This document shows, piece after piece, positions 28,573 through 36,982 of a DNA stretch of 64,000 nucleotides; position 1 is the stretch's first letter; each line of letters opens with the position of its first letter. Source of the stretch: Laribacter hongkongensis DSM 14985 (GTDB taxonomy: Bacteria; Pseudomonadota; Gammaproteobacteria; Burkholderiales; Aquaspirillaceae). Under the pieces are notes generated by a model, which worked only from the letters and a program-made list of their open reading frames with translations, was not told the origin of the DNA and did not search any database. The DNA is taken from contig NZ_AUHR01000007.1 of the NCBI RefSeq assembly GCF_000423285.1, positions 124,001 to 188,000 of the forward strand. Direction: 5' to 3'. A program made the position numbers and the translations under genes.

Positions 28573-28953
28573 ATGACTTTCCTGACTTTCATCGTGATCG
28601 GCGGCGGGGCCGCGCTGGGCGCCTGGTGCCGCTGGGGCCTGTCGCTGTGGTTCAACCCGTGGTTTGCCGGCCTGCCGCTGGGCACGCTGGCTGCCAACTG
28701 GCTGGGGGCACTGCTGATGGGCGTGTGCCTGGCGCTGTTCGGCCATTTTGCCGACCTGCCGGCCTGGATCAAGCTGGGGCTGACCACCGGGTTCCTCGGC
28801 GGCCTGACCACGTTTTCCACCTTTTCGGCCGAAATCAGCGCCATGCTGCTGAGCGGCCAGTGGCTGGGCGGCGCGCTGGCGATCATGCTGCACGTACTGG
28901 GTTCGCTGGTGCTGACCATCGCCGGCCTGCTGCTGACCCGCAGCCTGCTCTAG
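28573..28953 (+). CDS. crcB: Fluoride ion channel CrcB
   Basis: A 126-residue four-helix membrane protein of the Fluc/CrcB family, which exports fluoride as an antiparallel dimer. Signatures: GGGAALGAWCRWGLSLW at the start, LAANWLGALLMG, and GLTTGFLGGLTTFSTFSAE, which includes the Phe-box residues and central sodium-site region. Divergent from maf, 87 nt apart. The interval was checked for a fluoride riboswitch and none was recognised. Confidence 0.93.
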   Translation: MTFLTFIVIGGGAALGAWCRWGLSLWFNPWFAGLPLGTLAANWLGALLMGVCLALFGHFADLPAWIKLGLTTGFLGGLTTFSTFSAEISAMLLSGQWLGGALAIMLHVLGSLVLTIAGLLLTRSLL

Positions 28954-29070
28954 GACATCCGGCTGGCGCTGTTCTTGCTTATGCCTTTATCGTAGCGGTT
29001 GGCCCGATCCGGGCCGCGACCGTCCGGCACACACCATCCCGTGTGCCGGCATCCAGCGAGAGACGCCATC

Positions 29071-29613
29071 ATGCCGACAGCACCCCTCACCGTACTGGTC
29101 ACCCGCCGCGTCGATCCGGCCCATCACGCCAGCTTCCTGCACTGGCTCAACACCGGCACCGCACTGGCCGCCTGCCATCCGGGCTTTCTCGGCTGCGGTA
29201 CGTTCGCACCGCCGGCCGGCAGCCACGACTGGCAGATCGTTTTCCGTTTTCACGACCAGGCCAGCCTTGAACACTGGCAGTCCAGCCCCGACCGGCTGGC
29301 ATGGCTGGCCGAAGGTGCCGCACTGGTGCATGCCGGCGAGGCCCGCTGCGCGACCGGTCTGGACAGCTGGTTTGCCGCCTCGCCGCCGCCGCGCTGGAAA
29401 CAGGCCGTGGTGATCTGGATGGCGTTCTTTCCGGTGTCACTGGCCGTCAATGCCTGGCTTGGCGACGCACTGGCCCGGCTGCCGCTGCTGACGCGGGTGC
29501 TGCTGATGACTATGGCCCTGACCCCGCTGATGGTGTTCGTACTGGTGCCATTGCTGACGCGCCTTTTGCGGCCGTGGCTGGCGACGGCCCCGGACGTGCG
29601 CCTGCGGGTGTGA
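29071..29613 (+). CDS. Antibiotic-biosynthesis-monooxygenase-like protein with membrane anchor
   Basis: A 180-residue protein. The N-terminal 95 residues form an ABM-type ferredoxin-like domain (TVLVTRRVDPAHHASFLHWL, IVFRFHDQASLEHWQSS). Two hydrophobic helices (about 110-130 and 142-162, WKQAVVIWMAFFPVSLAVNA and LMTMALTPLMVFVLVPLL) follow, as in the COG3224-type fused proteins. ATG 29071 follows a GAGAG stretch. No enzymatic activity has been established for this architecture. Confidence 0.8.
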   Translation: MPTAPLTVLVTRRVDPAHHASFLHWLNTGTALAACHPGFLGCGTFAPPAGSHDWQIVFRFHDQASLEHWQSSPDRLAWLAEGAALVHAGEARCATGLDSWFAASPPPRWKQAVVIWMAFFPVSLAVNAWLGDALARLPLLTRVLLMTMALTPLMVFVLVPLLTRLLRPWLATAPDVRLRV

Positions 29614-29693
29614 AGCGGCGCGGGCATTGCCCTGCCTGGCGGTGCGCGGTCTAATGACGCTGTTATTGTCATGCTTGCTACCGGGAGCCGCCG

Positions 29694-30539
29694 TTGAAAT
29701 TCACCACCCTGATCCAGGCCGCAGAGCTGGCCGCCCTGCCTGCCGGCGATGTCGTGATTGCCGACTGCCGCCACCAGCTGACCGACCCGGGCTACGGCCG
29801 GGCAGCCTGGCTGGCCGGCCATGTTCCCGGTGCGCAGTTCCTGCATCTGGACCGTGATCTTGCCGGTACGCCCACCGGTCGCAACGGCCGTCACCCCCTG
29901 CCCGGGCGCGACACGCTGGCCGCCACGCTGGCCCGCATCGGATTGCGGCGCGGGCAGCAGCTGGTGGCCTACGACGACGCCGGCGGCATGTTTGCCGCCC
30001 GCCTGTGGTGGCTGGCGCGCTGGCTGGGGCACGATGCGGTGGCGGTGCTGGACGGCGGCATTGCCGCCTGGAAAGCCAGCGGCGGTGCACTGCAAACCGG
30101 TACCCCGCACCCGCAGGCCGGCGACTTTGCCGCAGCAGCACCGCTGGAGGCCACGGTGGACATCAACACCGTCGCGGCCAGCCTCGATGATCCCGGCTTC
30201 GTGCTGGTGGATGCCCGCGGAGCCGACCGCTGGCGCGGCGAAAACGAAACGCTCGACCCGGTCGGCGGCCACATTCCCGGCTCGCGCAACCGGCCGTTTG
30301 CCCTGAATCTGGCCGCTGACGGCCGCTTCAAGCCGGCCGGACAGCTGGCGCAGGAATGGCAGGCCCTGCTGGGCGATGCCACACCGGCACAGGTCGTCAA
30401 CCAGTGCGGTTCCGGCGTCACCGCCTGCCACAACCTGCTGGCACTGGCACACGCCGGCCTGCCCGGCAGCCGCCTGTATCCGGGGTCATGGAGCGAATGG
30501 TGCCGTGATCCGGCCCGGCCGGTGGCCCGCGGCGCATGA
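29694..30539 (+). CDS. sseA: Thiosulfate/3-mercaptopyruvate sulfurtransferase (rhodanese)
   Basis: A 281-residue tandem-rhodanese enzyme that transfers sulfane sulfur to an acceptor. The N-terminal domain is inactive; the C-terminal one carries the loop VNQCGSGVTACHN with catalytic Cys238, the CGSGVTA form typical of SseA/mercaptopyruvate sulfurtransferases. The start is an unusual TTG (29694) chosen because GGGAG lies 7 nt upstream and no ATG fits. The stop overlaps the hemD start (ATGA), so it heads an sseA-hemD-hemX-hemY operon. Confidence 0.88.
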   Translation: MKFTTLIQAAELAALPAGDVVIADCRHQLTDPGYGRAAWLAGHVPGAQFLHLDRDLAGTPTGRNGRHPLPGRDTLAATLARIGLRRGQQLVAYDDAGGMFAARLWWLARWLGHDAVAVLDGGIAAWKASGGALQTGTPHPQAGDFAAAAPLEATVDINTVAASLDDPGFVLVDARGADRWRGENETLDPVGGHIPGSRNRPFALNLAADGRFKPAGQLAQEWQALLGDATPAQVVNQCGSGVTACHNLLALAHAGLPGSRLYPGSWSEWCRDPARPVARGA

Positions 30540-31282
30540 GCGCACCCCTGGTCATCATCACCCGGCCGCACGAGGCCGGTGCCCCGCTGGCCGCTGCCCT
30601 GCGGACGGCCGGCTTCGCCCCGTTCGAGTGGCCACTGCTGGCGCTGGAGCCGGAACCGGAGGCGCTGGACCGGCTGCCGGCTGCCCTGGCCGGCGCCGAC
30701 TGGCTGGTGGTGGTCAGCCCGTCAGCAGCCCGGCTGATTGCGCCGGCGCTGGCCCGGCTGCCGGCTGGCCTGCGGCTGGCAGCGGTCGGACGGGCCACGG
30801 CACAGGTGCTGGAACAGGCCAGCGGCCGGCCGGTGCTGTATCCGGCCACCGGCAACGACAGCGAAGCCCTGCTGGCCCTGCCGGACTGGGGCGCGCTGGA
30901 CGGGCGCACGGTAGTGATCGCCAAGGGCCACGGCGGCCGTCCCTGGCTGGCTGAAAACCTTGCCCGGCGCGGCGCCCGGGTGGTACCGCTGGCACTCTAC
31001 CGCCGCCGGAAACTGACACCGGACCCGGCCGCCCTGCAGGCGGCACTGGCCGTCCATCCGCAGGCCGCCGTGCTGGTCACCAGCACTGAAATTGCCGAAG
31101 CATGGCGGCAAGCGGCTGGCGACGCCCTGTGGCCGTCGTTACAATCAATCATGCATATCGCACCGCACCCGCGGATTGCCGAACGCCTGACCGCGCTGGG
31201 CGTCATGCGGGTGAAGACAACCGGCGCCGGTGACGATGCTGTTATCGACGCGCTGACCGACTGGTTTCTCAGGCATGACTGA
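30536..31282 (+). CDS. hemD: Uroporphyrinogen-III synthase HemD
   Basis: A 248-residue enzyme that cyclises hydroxymethylbilane with ring-D inversion to uroporphyrinogen III. HemD sequences are poorly conserved; support comes from the opening VIITRPHEAGAPLAAALRTAGF, the central LAAVGRATAQVLEQ, the closing ALGVMRVKTTGAGDDAVIDAL, and above all the position directly before hemX and hemY. It overlaps sseA by 4 nt and hemX by 8 nt. hemC is not in the window. Confidence 0.9.
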   Translation: MSAPLVIITRPHEAGAPLAAALRTAGFAPFEWPLLALEPEPEALDRLPAALAGADWLVVVSPSAARLIAPALARLPAGLRLAAVGRATAQVLEQASGRPVLYPATGNDSEALLALPDWGALDGRTVVIAKGHGGRPWLAENLARRGARVVPLALYRRRKLTPDPAALQAALAVHPQAAVLVTSTEIAEAWRQAAGDALWPSLQSIMHIAPHPRIAERLTALGVMRVKTTGAGDDAVIDALTDWFLRHD

Positions 31283-32345
31283 TACCCCTACCTCCGCCCC
31301 GGCCCGCCCGCACCGCCTGAACCTGGCGCTGCTGGTGGCGCTAGCCGCCCTCGCCGCCACTGGCTGGCAGTGGTACGACACCCGCCAGCTGCTGCATACC
31401 GCCGAACTGGACCTGGCCCGCAAGGTCGCCACGGCCGACGGCATGAGCCAGTCGGCCAAGGCCGCCCAGGCCCAGACCCGGCAGACCCTGGACCAGCTGT
31501 CGGCCCGGCTGGCGCAGACCGAAACCCGGGTCAACGAATCGGCCGGCCAGTACGCCACGCTGCAATCGATGTACCTGGAACTGACCCGTAACCGCGAGGA
31601 CTGGCAGCAGGCCGAGGTCGAGCATGCCCTCACCATCGCCAGCCAGCAGCTGGCACTGGCCGGCAACGTCAAGGCCGCCATTTCCGGGCTGGAAGCCATC
31701 GACGCCCGGCTGGCCAGCATCGACAAGCCGCAGTACATCGCCCTGCGCCGTGCCATCAGTGCCGACCTGATCCAGCTCAAGGCCCTGCCGCACATCGACC
31801 GCGTCGGTCTGGCCGTCCGGCTGGACCAGCTGATGGCCGGCATCGACCACCTGCCGCTGATGGTGGACGCCCACCGCATCGAAACCACCCGTCCGGTGGC
31901 GGGCGGCAAGCCCGCAGCCACCCCGGCCGCTGCGCCGGCGCTGGAAACCCTGCCGCCGTGGCAGCAGTTCGGCCGCGAACTGTGGCAAGGATTCTCGTCA
32001 CTGATCCGCATCCAGCGCATGGACAAGCCCGATGCCCTGCTGCTGACACCGGAACAGCGCTTCTTCCTGCGCGAAAACCTCAAGTTGCGGCTGCTGGACG
32101 CCCGGCTGGCGCTGCTGGCCAACGAGGGCAGCACCTATCACGCCGACCTGACCGCCGCTGCCGACTACGCCCGCCGCTACTTTGACACCCAGACACCGGC
32201 CACGGCCGCCTGGCTCAAGCAGGTCGAAGACCTCGCCAACAGCCCGGTGACGCTGGAACCGCCGGAACTGACCGCCACCCTCAAGGCCGCCCAGGCCCTG
32301 AACCAGGCCCCGCCGGTGACACCTGCCACGGGAGGCCAGTCATGA
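31275..32345 (+). CDS. hemX: HemX family protein
   Basis: A 356-residue single-pass membrane protein (span about 15-33, LNLALLVALAALAATGWQW) with a coiled-coil stretch (about 45-110) and a helical periplasmic domain (ALTIASQQLALAGNVKAAIS; RFFLRENLKLRLLDARLALL). It is often annotated as uroporphyrinogen-III methyltransferase because of its locus, but it lacks the SAM-binding motifs of CysG/CobA, so enzymatic function is unlikely. It probably helps organise tetrapyrrole synthesis at the membrane. Coupled to hemD and hemY by short overlaps. Confidence 0.92.
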   Translation: MTDTPTSAPARPHRLNLALLVALAALAATGWQWYDTRQLLHTAELDLARKVATADGMSQSAKAAQAQTRQTLDQLSARLAQTETRVNESAGQYATLQSMYLELTRNREDWQQAEVEHALTIASQQLALAGNVKAAISGLEAIDARLASIDKPQYIALRRAISADLIQLKALPHIDRVGLAVRLDQLMAGIDHLPLMVDAHRIETTRPVAGGKPAATPAAAPALETLPPWQQFGRELWQGFSSLIRIQRMDKPDALLLTPEQRFFLRENLKLRLLDARLALLANEGSTYHADLTAAADYARRYFDTQTPATAAWLKQVEDLANSPVTLEPPELTATLKAAQALNQAPPVTPATGGQS

Positions 32346-33550
32346 AGCTGGTACTGTGGTTGACCGCCCTGTTTGCCGTCGCGGTCGGCGTGTCGCTGTT
32401 TGCCGGCATCAGCCAGGGCTACGCCATCCTGGTGTTCCCGCCCTACCGGGTGGAGCTGTCGCTCAACCTGATGGTGGTGCTGACCATCGCCACCCTGCTG
32501 GCGCTTTACCTGATCCTGCGGGCCTTTGGTGTGGCGCTGGCCCTGCCTGACCGCGTGCGCCACTACCAGCGCGAACGCAAGCTCGGCGCGGCCCGCACGG
32601 CCCTGCGCCAGGGCGCGCTGGCCTTTTTCGAGGGCCGTTACCAGAAAGCCGAGCGCGAAGCGGTCAAATCGCTGGACGACGAGCCGCTGGAAGACAACCG
32701 CACGCTGGCCCTGCTGATCGCCGCACGCGCCAGCCACGCCATGAAGGACGCCGAAAAGCGCGACGCCTACCTGTCGCGGCTGTCCGACCTCGGTGCCACG
32801 GCCGAGCTGGCCCGGCACATGACCGACGCCGAACTGGCGCTGGACGCGCGTGACCTCGCCGCAGCCGACCGCGCCATTGCCGAGGCCCGGCGCCTGTCGC
32901 CCAACCTGACCGCTGCCCTGCGGCTGGAGTTGCGGCTGCGGCTGACCCAGCACGCACCGGAAGCGGTGCTGGCCCTGACCGAAAAACTGCTCAAGGCCGA
33001 AGCCCTGCAACCGGAACAGGCCCGCCGCTATCGCCAGACCGCATGGCAGGAACAGGCCCGGCACTTCATCGACCCGGCCGAACTCAAGCGCTGGTGGGGC
33101 CGCATTCCGTCGCAGGAGCGGGAAAACGATACCCTGCGCGCCACGGTGGCCCGGCAGGCGCATTCGCTGGGCGACACGGCCCAGGCCGTTGACCTGCTGG
33201 TGCGCCGGCTGGATGCCCAGTATTCCGGCGAACTGGCACAGGAGCTCCAGCCGCTGGTGCCGGCACTGGATGCCGAGGCCCGGCTGGACCTCATGCGGCG
33301 GGCCGACGTCTGGCTGACGCAGGAACCGCGCGACGCCGGCCTGCTGCTGCTGCTGGGGCGGCTGGCGCTGGCCCAGCAGCTGTGGGGCAAGGCGCAGGGC
33401 TATCTGGAAGCCAGCGTGTCCCTGCACAACTCGCTGGCGGCGCAGGTGGAGCTGACCCGCCTGTTCGAGCAGCTCGACCGTCCGGACGATGCCCGCCGGC
33501 ATGCCGACGCCTGCGTGCAGCTGGCACTGGCCCAGGCGGCCGGTACCTGA
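32342..33550 (+). CDS. hemY: HemY family TPR membrane protein
   Basis: A 402-residue protein of the proteobacterial HemY type, unrelated to protoporphyrinogen oxidase HemY of Bacillus. Two membrane spans (about 3-22 and 42-62) flank the motif FPPYRVELSLNLMVVL, then an all-helical TPR-like region rich in Ala/Leu/Glu runs to the end (LLLLGRLALAQQLWGKAQGYLEASV). It is the last gene of the hem run; a rho-independent terminator follows within 50 nt. Role in haem biosynthesis is inferred from locus conservation. Confidence 0.92.
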   Translation: MKLVLWLTALFAVAVGVSLFAGISQGYAILVFPPYRVELSLNLMVVLTIATLLALYLILRAFGVALALPDRVRHYQRERKLGAARTALRQGALAFFEGRYQKAEREAVKSLDDEPLEDNRTLALLIAARASHAMKDAEKRDAYLSRLSDLGATAELARHMTDAELALDARDLAAADRAIAEARRLSPNLTAALRLELRLRLTQHAPEAVLALTEKLLKAEALQPEQARRYRQTAWQEQARHFIDPAELKRWWGRIPSQERENDTLRATVARQAHSLGDTAQAVDLLVRRLDAQYSGELAQELQPLVPALDAEARLDLMRRADVWLTQEPRDAGLLLLLGRLALAQQLWGKAQGYLEASVSLHNSLAAQVELTRLFEQLDRPDDARRHADACVQLALAQAAGT

Positions 33551-33570
33551 ACTGTTGCCTCGTCCCCACG

Positions 33571-33597
33571 GCCCGGCCATGCGCCGGGCATTTTTTT
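33571..33597 (+). terminator. Rho-independent terminator of the hemDXY operon
   Basis: Stem GCCCGGC (33571-33577) and GCCGGGC (33583-33589) with a 5-nt loop, followed by A and seven T residues (33591-33597). Confidence 0.85.
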
Positions 33598-33762
33598 GCC
33601 ATGAAAACCATCAAAACAGGGATTTATGCCAAAAAACTGCCTTCCATCCGGACAAGTCAACACATTAGACCATTCTGACAGCATTTTTCTTGCCCCTCCC
33701 CCTTGTCGCGCCCATAACGGAAATTCACAATCCGCGACTTTCCTTTACGGCGACTCCTTCCC

Positions 33763-35127
33763 ATGTCTCATCCCGCTTCCAGGCGCGACGGTTTCACCAG
33801 CTCCTTCGGCGTGCTGGCTGCCACCCTCGGTTCGGCCGTCGGTCTTGGCAACATCTGGAAATTTCCCTATCTGACCGGAGCCAACGGCGGTGCCAGCTTT
33901 CTGGTGGTCTACCTGCTGGCCACGCTGATCGTCGGCCTGCCGGTGATGATGGCGGAAATCATGCTCGGACGTGCCGCACGCGCCAACGCCGTCAGCACGT
34001 TTGAAAAACTCACCCCGGGCAAGCGCCGCCCCTGGTGGCTGGTCGGTCTGGCGGGCGCGCTGGCGGCCTTCCTGGTGCTGGCCTTCTATTCCGAAGTGGC
34101 AGGCTGGGTGTTTGCCTACGTGTTCAAGTCACTGACCAACCAGGTGCTGACCAGCGACCCGAACGTCGCCGGCCGGGTGTTCGAGTCGATGATCACCGAC
34201 CCGTGGCAGGCGCTGCTGTGGCAGTGGGCGGTACTGGCCTTTATCGGTGCCATCATCCTGATGGGTGTCTCCAAGGGCATCGAGGCCGTCACCAAGCGCC
34301 TGATGCCGGTGCTGTTCATCCTGCTGCTGGTGATCTGCGTGCGCAGCCTGACGCTGCCGGGCGCCTCGGCCGGGCTGGAATTCCTGTTCTGGCCGGACTT
34401 TTCCAAGCTGTCGGCCGGCGTGGTGCTGACCGCGCTGGGGCTGGCGTTTTTCAAGCTGTCGCTCGGCATCGGCACCATGGTGACCTACGGCAGCTATTTC
34501 CGCGCCGACCAGAACATTCCGGCCACCGCCACGCGGGTGATGATCGCTGACCTGATCGTGTCGATGCTGGCCGGCATCGCCATCTTTCCGGCCGTGTTCG
34601 CCTTCGGCTTTACCCCGTCGGCCGGGCCGTCGCTGCTGTTCATCACCATTCCGGCGGTGTTTGCCGAAATGCCCGGCGGCACGCTGTTCGTGGTGCTGTT
34701 CTTCATCCTGACCGCCATTGCCGCCACCGGCGCCATGCTGTCGATCCTGGAAGTGCCGATTGCCGTGCTGACCGAGCGCTTTGGCTGGTCGCGCCCGCTG
34801 GCGGTGATCGTGTGCGTGCTGCTGCTGGCGGCCGTCGGTTCGACCGCCGCGCTGTCGCAAAGCCTGCTGTCCGGCGTCAGGCCGTTCGGCATGAACTTCT
34901 TTGACCTCTACGACTACCTGAGCCAGAACGTGCTGATGCCCGGCACCGGCATCTTCATTGCACTGTTTGCCGGCTGGGTCTGGGGCAAGTCGCCGATGGC
35001 CCGCGAGCTGTCCAACAACGGCCAGCTGGACAATGCCTGGGTGGTGAATGCGGTCGGCTTCCTGCTGCGCTGGGTGGCTCCGGTGCTGATCGCCATCGTA
35101 ATGGCCAAGGGGCTGGGACTGTTCTGA
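33763..35127 (+). CDS. Neurotransmitter:sodium symporter (NSS) family transporter
   Basis: A 454-residue sodium-coupled amino-acid transporter of the LeuT fold with about 12 membrane segments. TM1 carries the sodium/substrate motif LGSAVGLGNIWKFPYLTGAN; other NSS segments include PVMMAEIMLGRAAR and FFKLSLGIGTMVTYGSYF. The substrate is unknown. It is a single-gene unit between two rho-independent terminators. No good Shine-Dalgarno lies before ATG 33763, so expression may be low or the start may differ. Confidence 0.9.
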   Translation: MSHPASRRDGFTSSFGVLAATLGSAVGLGNIWKFPYLTGANGGASFLVVYLLATLIVGLPVMMAEIMLGRAARANAVSTFEKLTPGKRRPWWLVGLAGALAAFLVLAFYSEVAGWVFAYVFKSLTNQVLTSDPNVAGRVFESMITDPWQALLWQWAVLAFIGAIILMGVSKGIEAVTKRLMPVLFILLLVICVRSLTLPGASAGLEFLFWPDFSKLSAGVVLTALGLAFFKLSLGIGTMVTYGSYFRADQNIPATATRVMIADLIVSMLAGIAIFPAVFAFGFTPSAGPSLLFITIPAVFAEMPGGTLFVVLFFILTAIAATGAMLSILEVPIAVLTERFGWSRPLAVIVCVLLLAAVGSTAALSQSLLSGVRPFGMNFFDLYDYLSQNVLMPGTGIFIALFAGWVWGKSPMARELSNNGQLDNAWVVNAVGFLLRWVAPVLIAIVMAKGLGLF

Positions 35128-35145
35128 GCCGGTACGGCCACATGC

Positions 35146-35172
35146 AAAAGGGCGCCAATGGCGCCCTTTTTT
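35146..35172 (+). terminator. Rho-independent terminator of the NSS gene
   Basis: Stem GGGCGCC (35150-35156), loop AAT, GGCGCCC (35160-35166), then six T residues. A four-A tract upstream lets it act in both directions. Confidence 0.9.
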
Positions 35173-35388
35173 CCTGCCTGCCGCAGCTCCTGGCAGCGGG
35201 CGGCAGCGAGACTTGAAGGTGCACCGCCTGCGGTGCACGGCTTTCCGGAACGGCAGGAAGCCATGGAACCCTCCGTTGCAGGCAACCGGGACACGCCGGC
35301 CCCGCCCTGTACCGGGTTCCGCTGCTTTACGTCAGGAGCCCCCGGCGGCGCGGACAAGGCCGCCTCCGCCAGCTGCTCACGGAGCAGG
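35173..35388. other. Interval with serial hairpins
   Basis: No gene is seen. Three inverted repeats follow each other: perfect 9-bp arms GTGCACCGC/GCGGTGCAC (35219-35238), GGCTTTCC/GGAAGCC (35239-35262) and CCGTTGC/GCAACCGG (about 35273-35289). None has a T-run. They could form a folded RNA, or protect the 3' end of rsuA mRNA. Confidence 0.5.
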
Positions 35389-36084
35389 TCAGCCCAGCAG
35401 GGCCAGTTCGGCGGCGGTGAGTTCGCGCCACTGGCCGGGCGCCAGTCCGTCGAGGACCAGCTCGCCGATGCGGCTGCGGTGCAGGGCGTCGCAATGGTTG
35501 CCGACGGCGGCGATCATGCGCCGCACCTGGTGGTAGCGGCCTTCGGTCACCACCAGTTCCAGCGTGTGTTCGTCCAGTGTCCGGGCCGACCGGGCGACCA
35601 CCGGAGCGGGGTCGTCATTGAGCACCACGCCGGCCAGCAGCTGCCGGAGGTGTTCCGGTTCGACCGGGCGGGCGCAGGTGGCCACGTAGGTCTTGGGGAC
35701 GAGATGTTTGGGCGAGGTGATGCGGTGGATGAACTGGCCGTCGTCCGACAGCAGCAGCAGCCCGGACGTGTCGGCATCCAGCCGCCCCACCGGCTGGACA
35801 CCGCGCTCGGAATAGCGCGGCGGGAACAGGGTCAGCACGCCGGTACGCACGGTCGGCTTGCGCGAGCATTCGAGGTCCAGCGGCTTGTTGAGGATCAGGT
35901 ACAGGTGTTCGCGGGCAATGGCGGCCTCGTCGTCCACCGAGTAGGCCAGCCCTTCGGGCTCGACTTCCAGCCCCGGATCGTCGGCCACCTCGCCGGCCAC
36001 GCACACGCGCCCCTGGTTGATCAGGATGCGGCAGCCCTTGCGCGAGGACCAGCCTTCGCGGTGCAGCAGGCGTTCGAGTTGCAT
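35389..36084 (-). CDS. rsuA: 16S rRNA pseudouridine(516) synthase RsuA
   Basis: A 231-residue pseudouridine synthase with an N-terminal S4 RNA-binding domain (MQLERLLHREGWSSRKGCR, INQGRVCVAG) and catalytic motif PVGRLDADTSGLLLLSDDG, Asp103 being the nucleophile. The VTEGRYHQVRRMIAAVGNH motif is typical of RsuA rather than RluB/E/F in this length class. It lies downstream of the enoyl-CoA hydratase gene on the same strand, 78 nt apart. Confidence 0.9.
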   Translation of the reverse strand: MQLERLLHREGWSSRKGCRILINQGRVCVAGEVADDPGLEVEPEGLAYSVDDEAAIAREHLYLILNKPLDLECSRKPTVRTGVLTLFPPRYSERGVQPVGRLDADTSGLLLLSDDGQFIHRITSPKHLVPKTYVATCARPVEPEHLRQLLAGVVLNDDPAPVVARSARTLDEHTLELVVTEGRYHQVRRMIAAVGNHCDALHRSRIGELVLDGLAPGQWRELTAAELALLG

Positions 36085-36162
36085 GGCGTGACTTTCGGCA
36101 ATAAACGGAAACGGGCGCGAGGATACCCGCGCGCCCGCAGCAGACCAAGCCCTGTCAGCCGG

Positions 36163-36840
36163 TCAGGCCAGCCACTTCTGCCAGCGCGGCGCCAGCAGGC
36201 TGCGCTTGATGGCGGTGTAGGTCGGCCGGTGTTTCTGCGCCAGCTGGGCGGCCAGCGCCAGCGAGGCGGCTGCCAGTTCGTCTGCCGGACACACGGCCTC
36301 GACCAGCCCGAGGGCCAGCATGTCGCTGCCGCCCACCCGCTGGCCGGTCAGTGCCATGCGGCGGCGGGCCGCCTCGTTGGGCAGGTTACCCACGCAATCG
36401 GTCATCACCGGCGTGAACGGCAGCTTGATGTCGACTTCGGGGAAGCAGAAGAAGCCGCGGTCGGCACGCATGGTGCGGAAGTCGCAGACCGAAGCGATCA
36501 GGGCGCCGCCGCCGAAGGCGTGGCCGTTGATGGCGCAGACGGTCGGGCAGCCGAACCACGCCAGCCGCACCAGCAGACGGTCGAGCCGCGGGACGAAATC
36601 GCTGACCAGATAGGTGATGCCGCCCTTGTCCTGCATGGCGGCAAGGTTGATGCCGTTGCTGAAGAACTTGTCGTCCTCGGCGGTGATGAGCAACGCCACG
36701 TTGCCCTCGGTGGCCTCGATGGCGTCCAGATGGGCGTTGAACTCGTCCAGCGTGGTGTCGTCCAGCGCATTGGCTGCCGCCGGATTGTCGAGGGTGATCA
36801 CGAACACGTCGCCAGTACGCTCGCAGCGAAGTTGCGGCAT
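36163..36840 (-). CDS. Enoyl-CoA hydratase/isomerase family protein
   Basis: A 225-residue crotonase-fold protein, probably in fatty-acid beta-oxidation. The oxyanion-hole segments are FFSNGINLAAM and INGHAFGGGALIASVCDFR. The catalytic Glu positions of E. coli FadB-type hydratases are not clearly present (PEVDIKLPFTP instead of the usual E-x-x-x-G), so an isomerase-like role is possible. The start MPQLRCER at 36840 follows AAAGGGA. A palindromic operator like that of fadH lies 51-66 nt upstream. Confidence 0.88.
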   Translation of the reverse strand: MPQLRCERTGDVFVITLDNPAAANALDDTTLDEFNAHLDAIEATEGNVALLITAEDDKFFSNGINLAAMQDKGGITYLVSDFVPRLDRLLVRLAWFGCPTVCAINGHAFGGGALIASVCDFRTMRADRGFFCFPEVDIKLPFTPVMTDCVGNLPNEAARRRMALTGQRVGGSDMLALGLVEAVCPADELAAASLALAAQLAQKHRPTYTAIKRSLLAPRWQKWLA

Positions 36841-36890
36841 GGAATTCCCTTTATCGTAAAGCCCGCCCGGGCACATTCCTCCATCATGCA

Positions 36891-36906
36891 TCAAACGACT
36901 GTTTGA
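36891..36906. promoter_or_regulatory. Palindromic operator upstream of the enoyl-CoA hydratase
   Basis: TCAAACGACTGTTTGA: 6-bp arms with a 4-nt centre. It is near identical to the palindrome over the fadH promoter (54543-54558) and resembles the published consensus (C/G)AAAC-N2-4-GTTT(G/C) of the TetR-type fatty-acid regulator PsrA. The regulator itself is not in the window. Confidence 0.6.
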
Positions 36907-36982
36907 ATTCAAGCCGCCCGCTGTCGCCGGGCGTCAGGCAGAAATTGGTAGAATCAGCCGATTGTCTTGCCGTGAACCCGCC

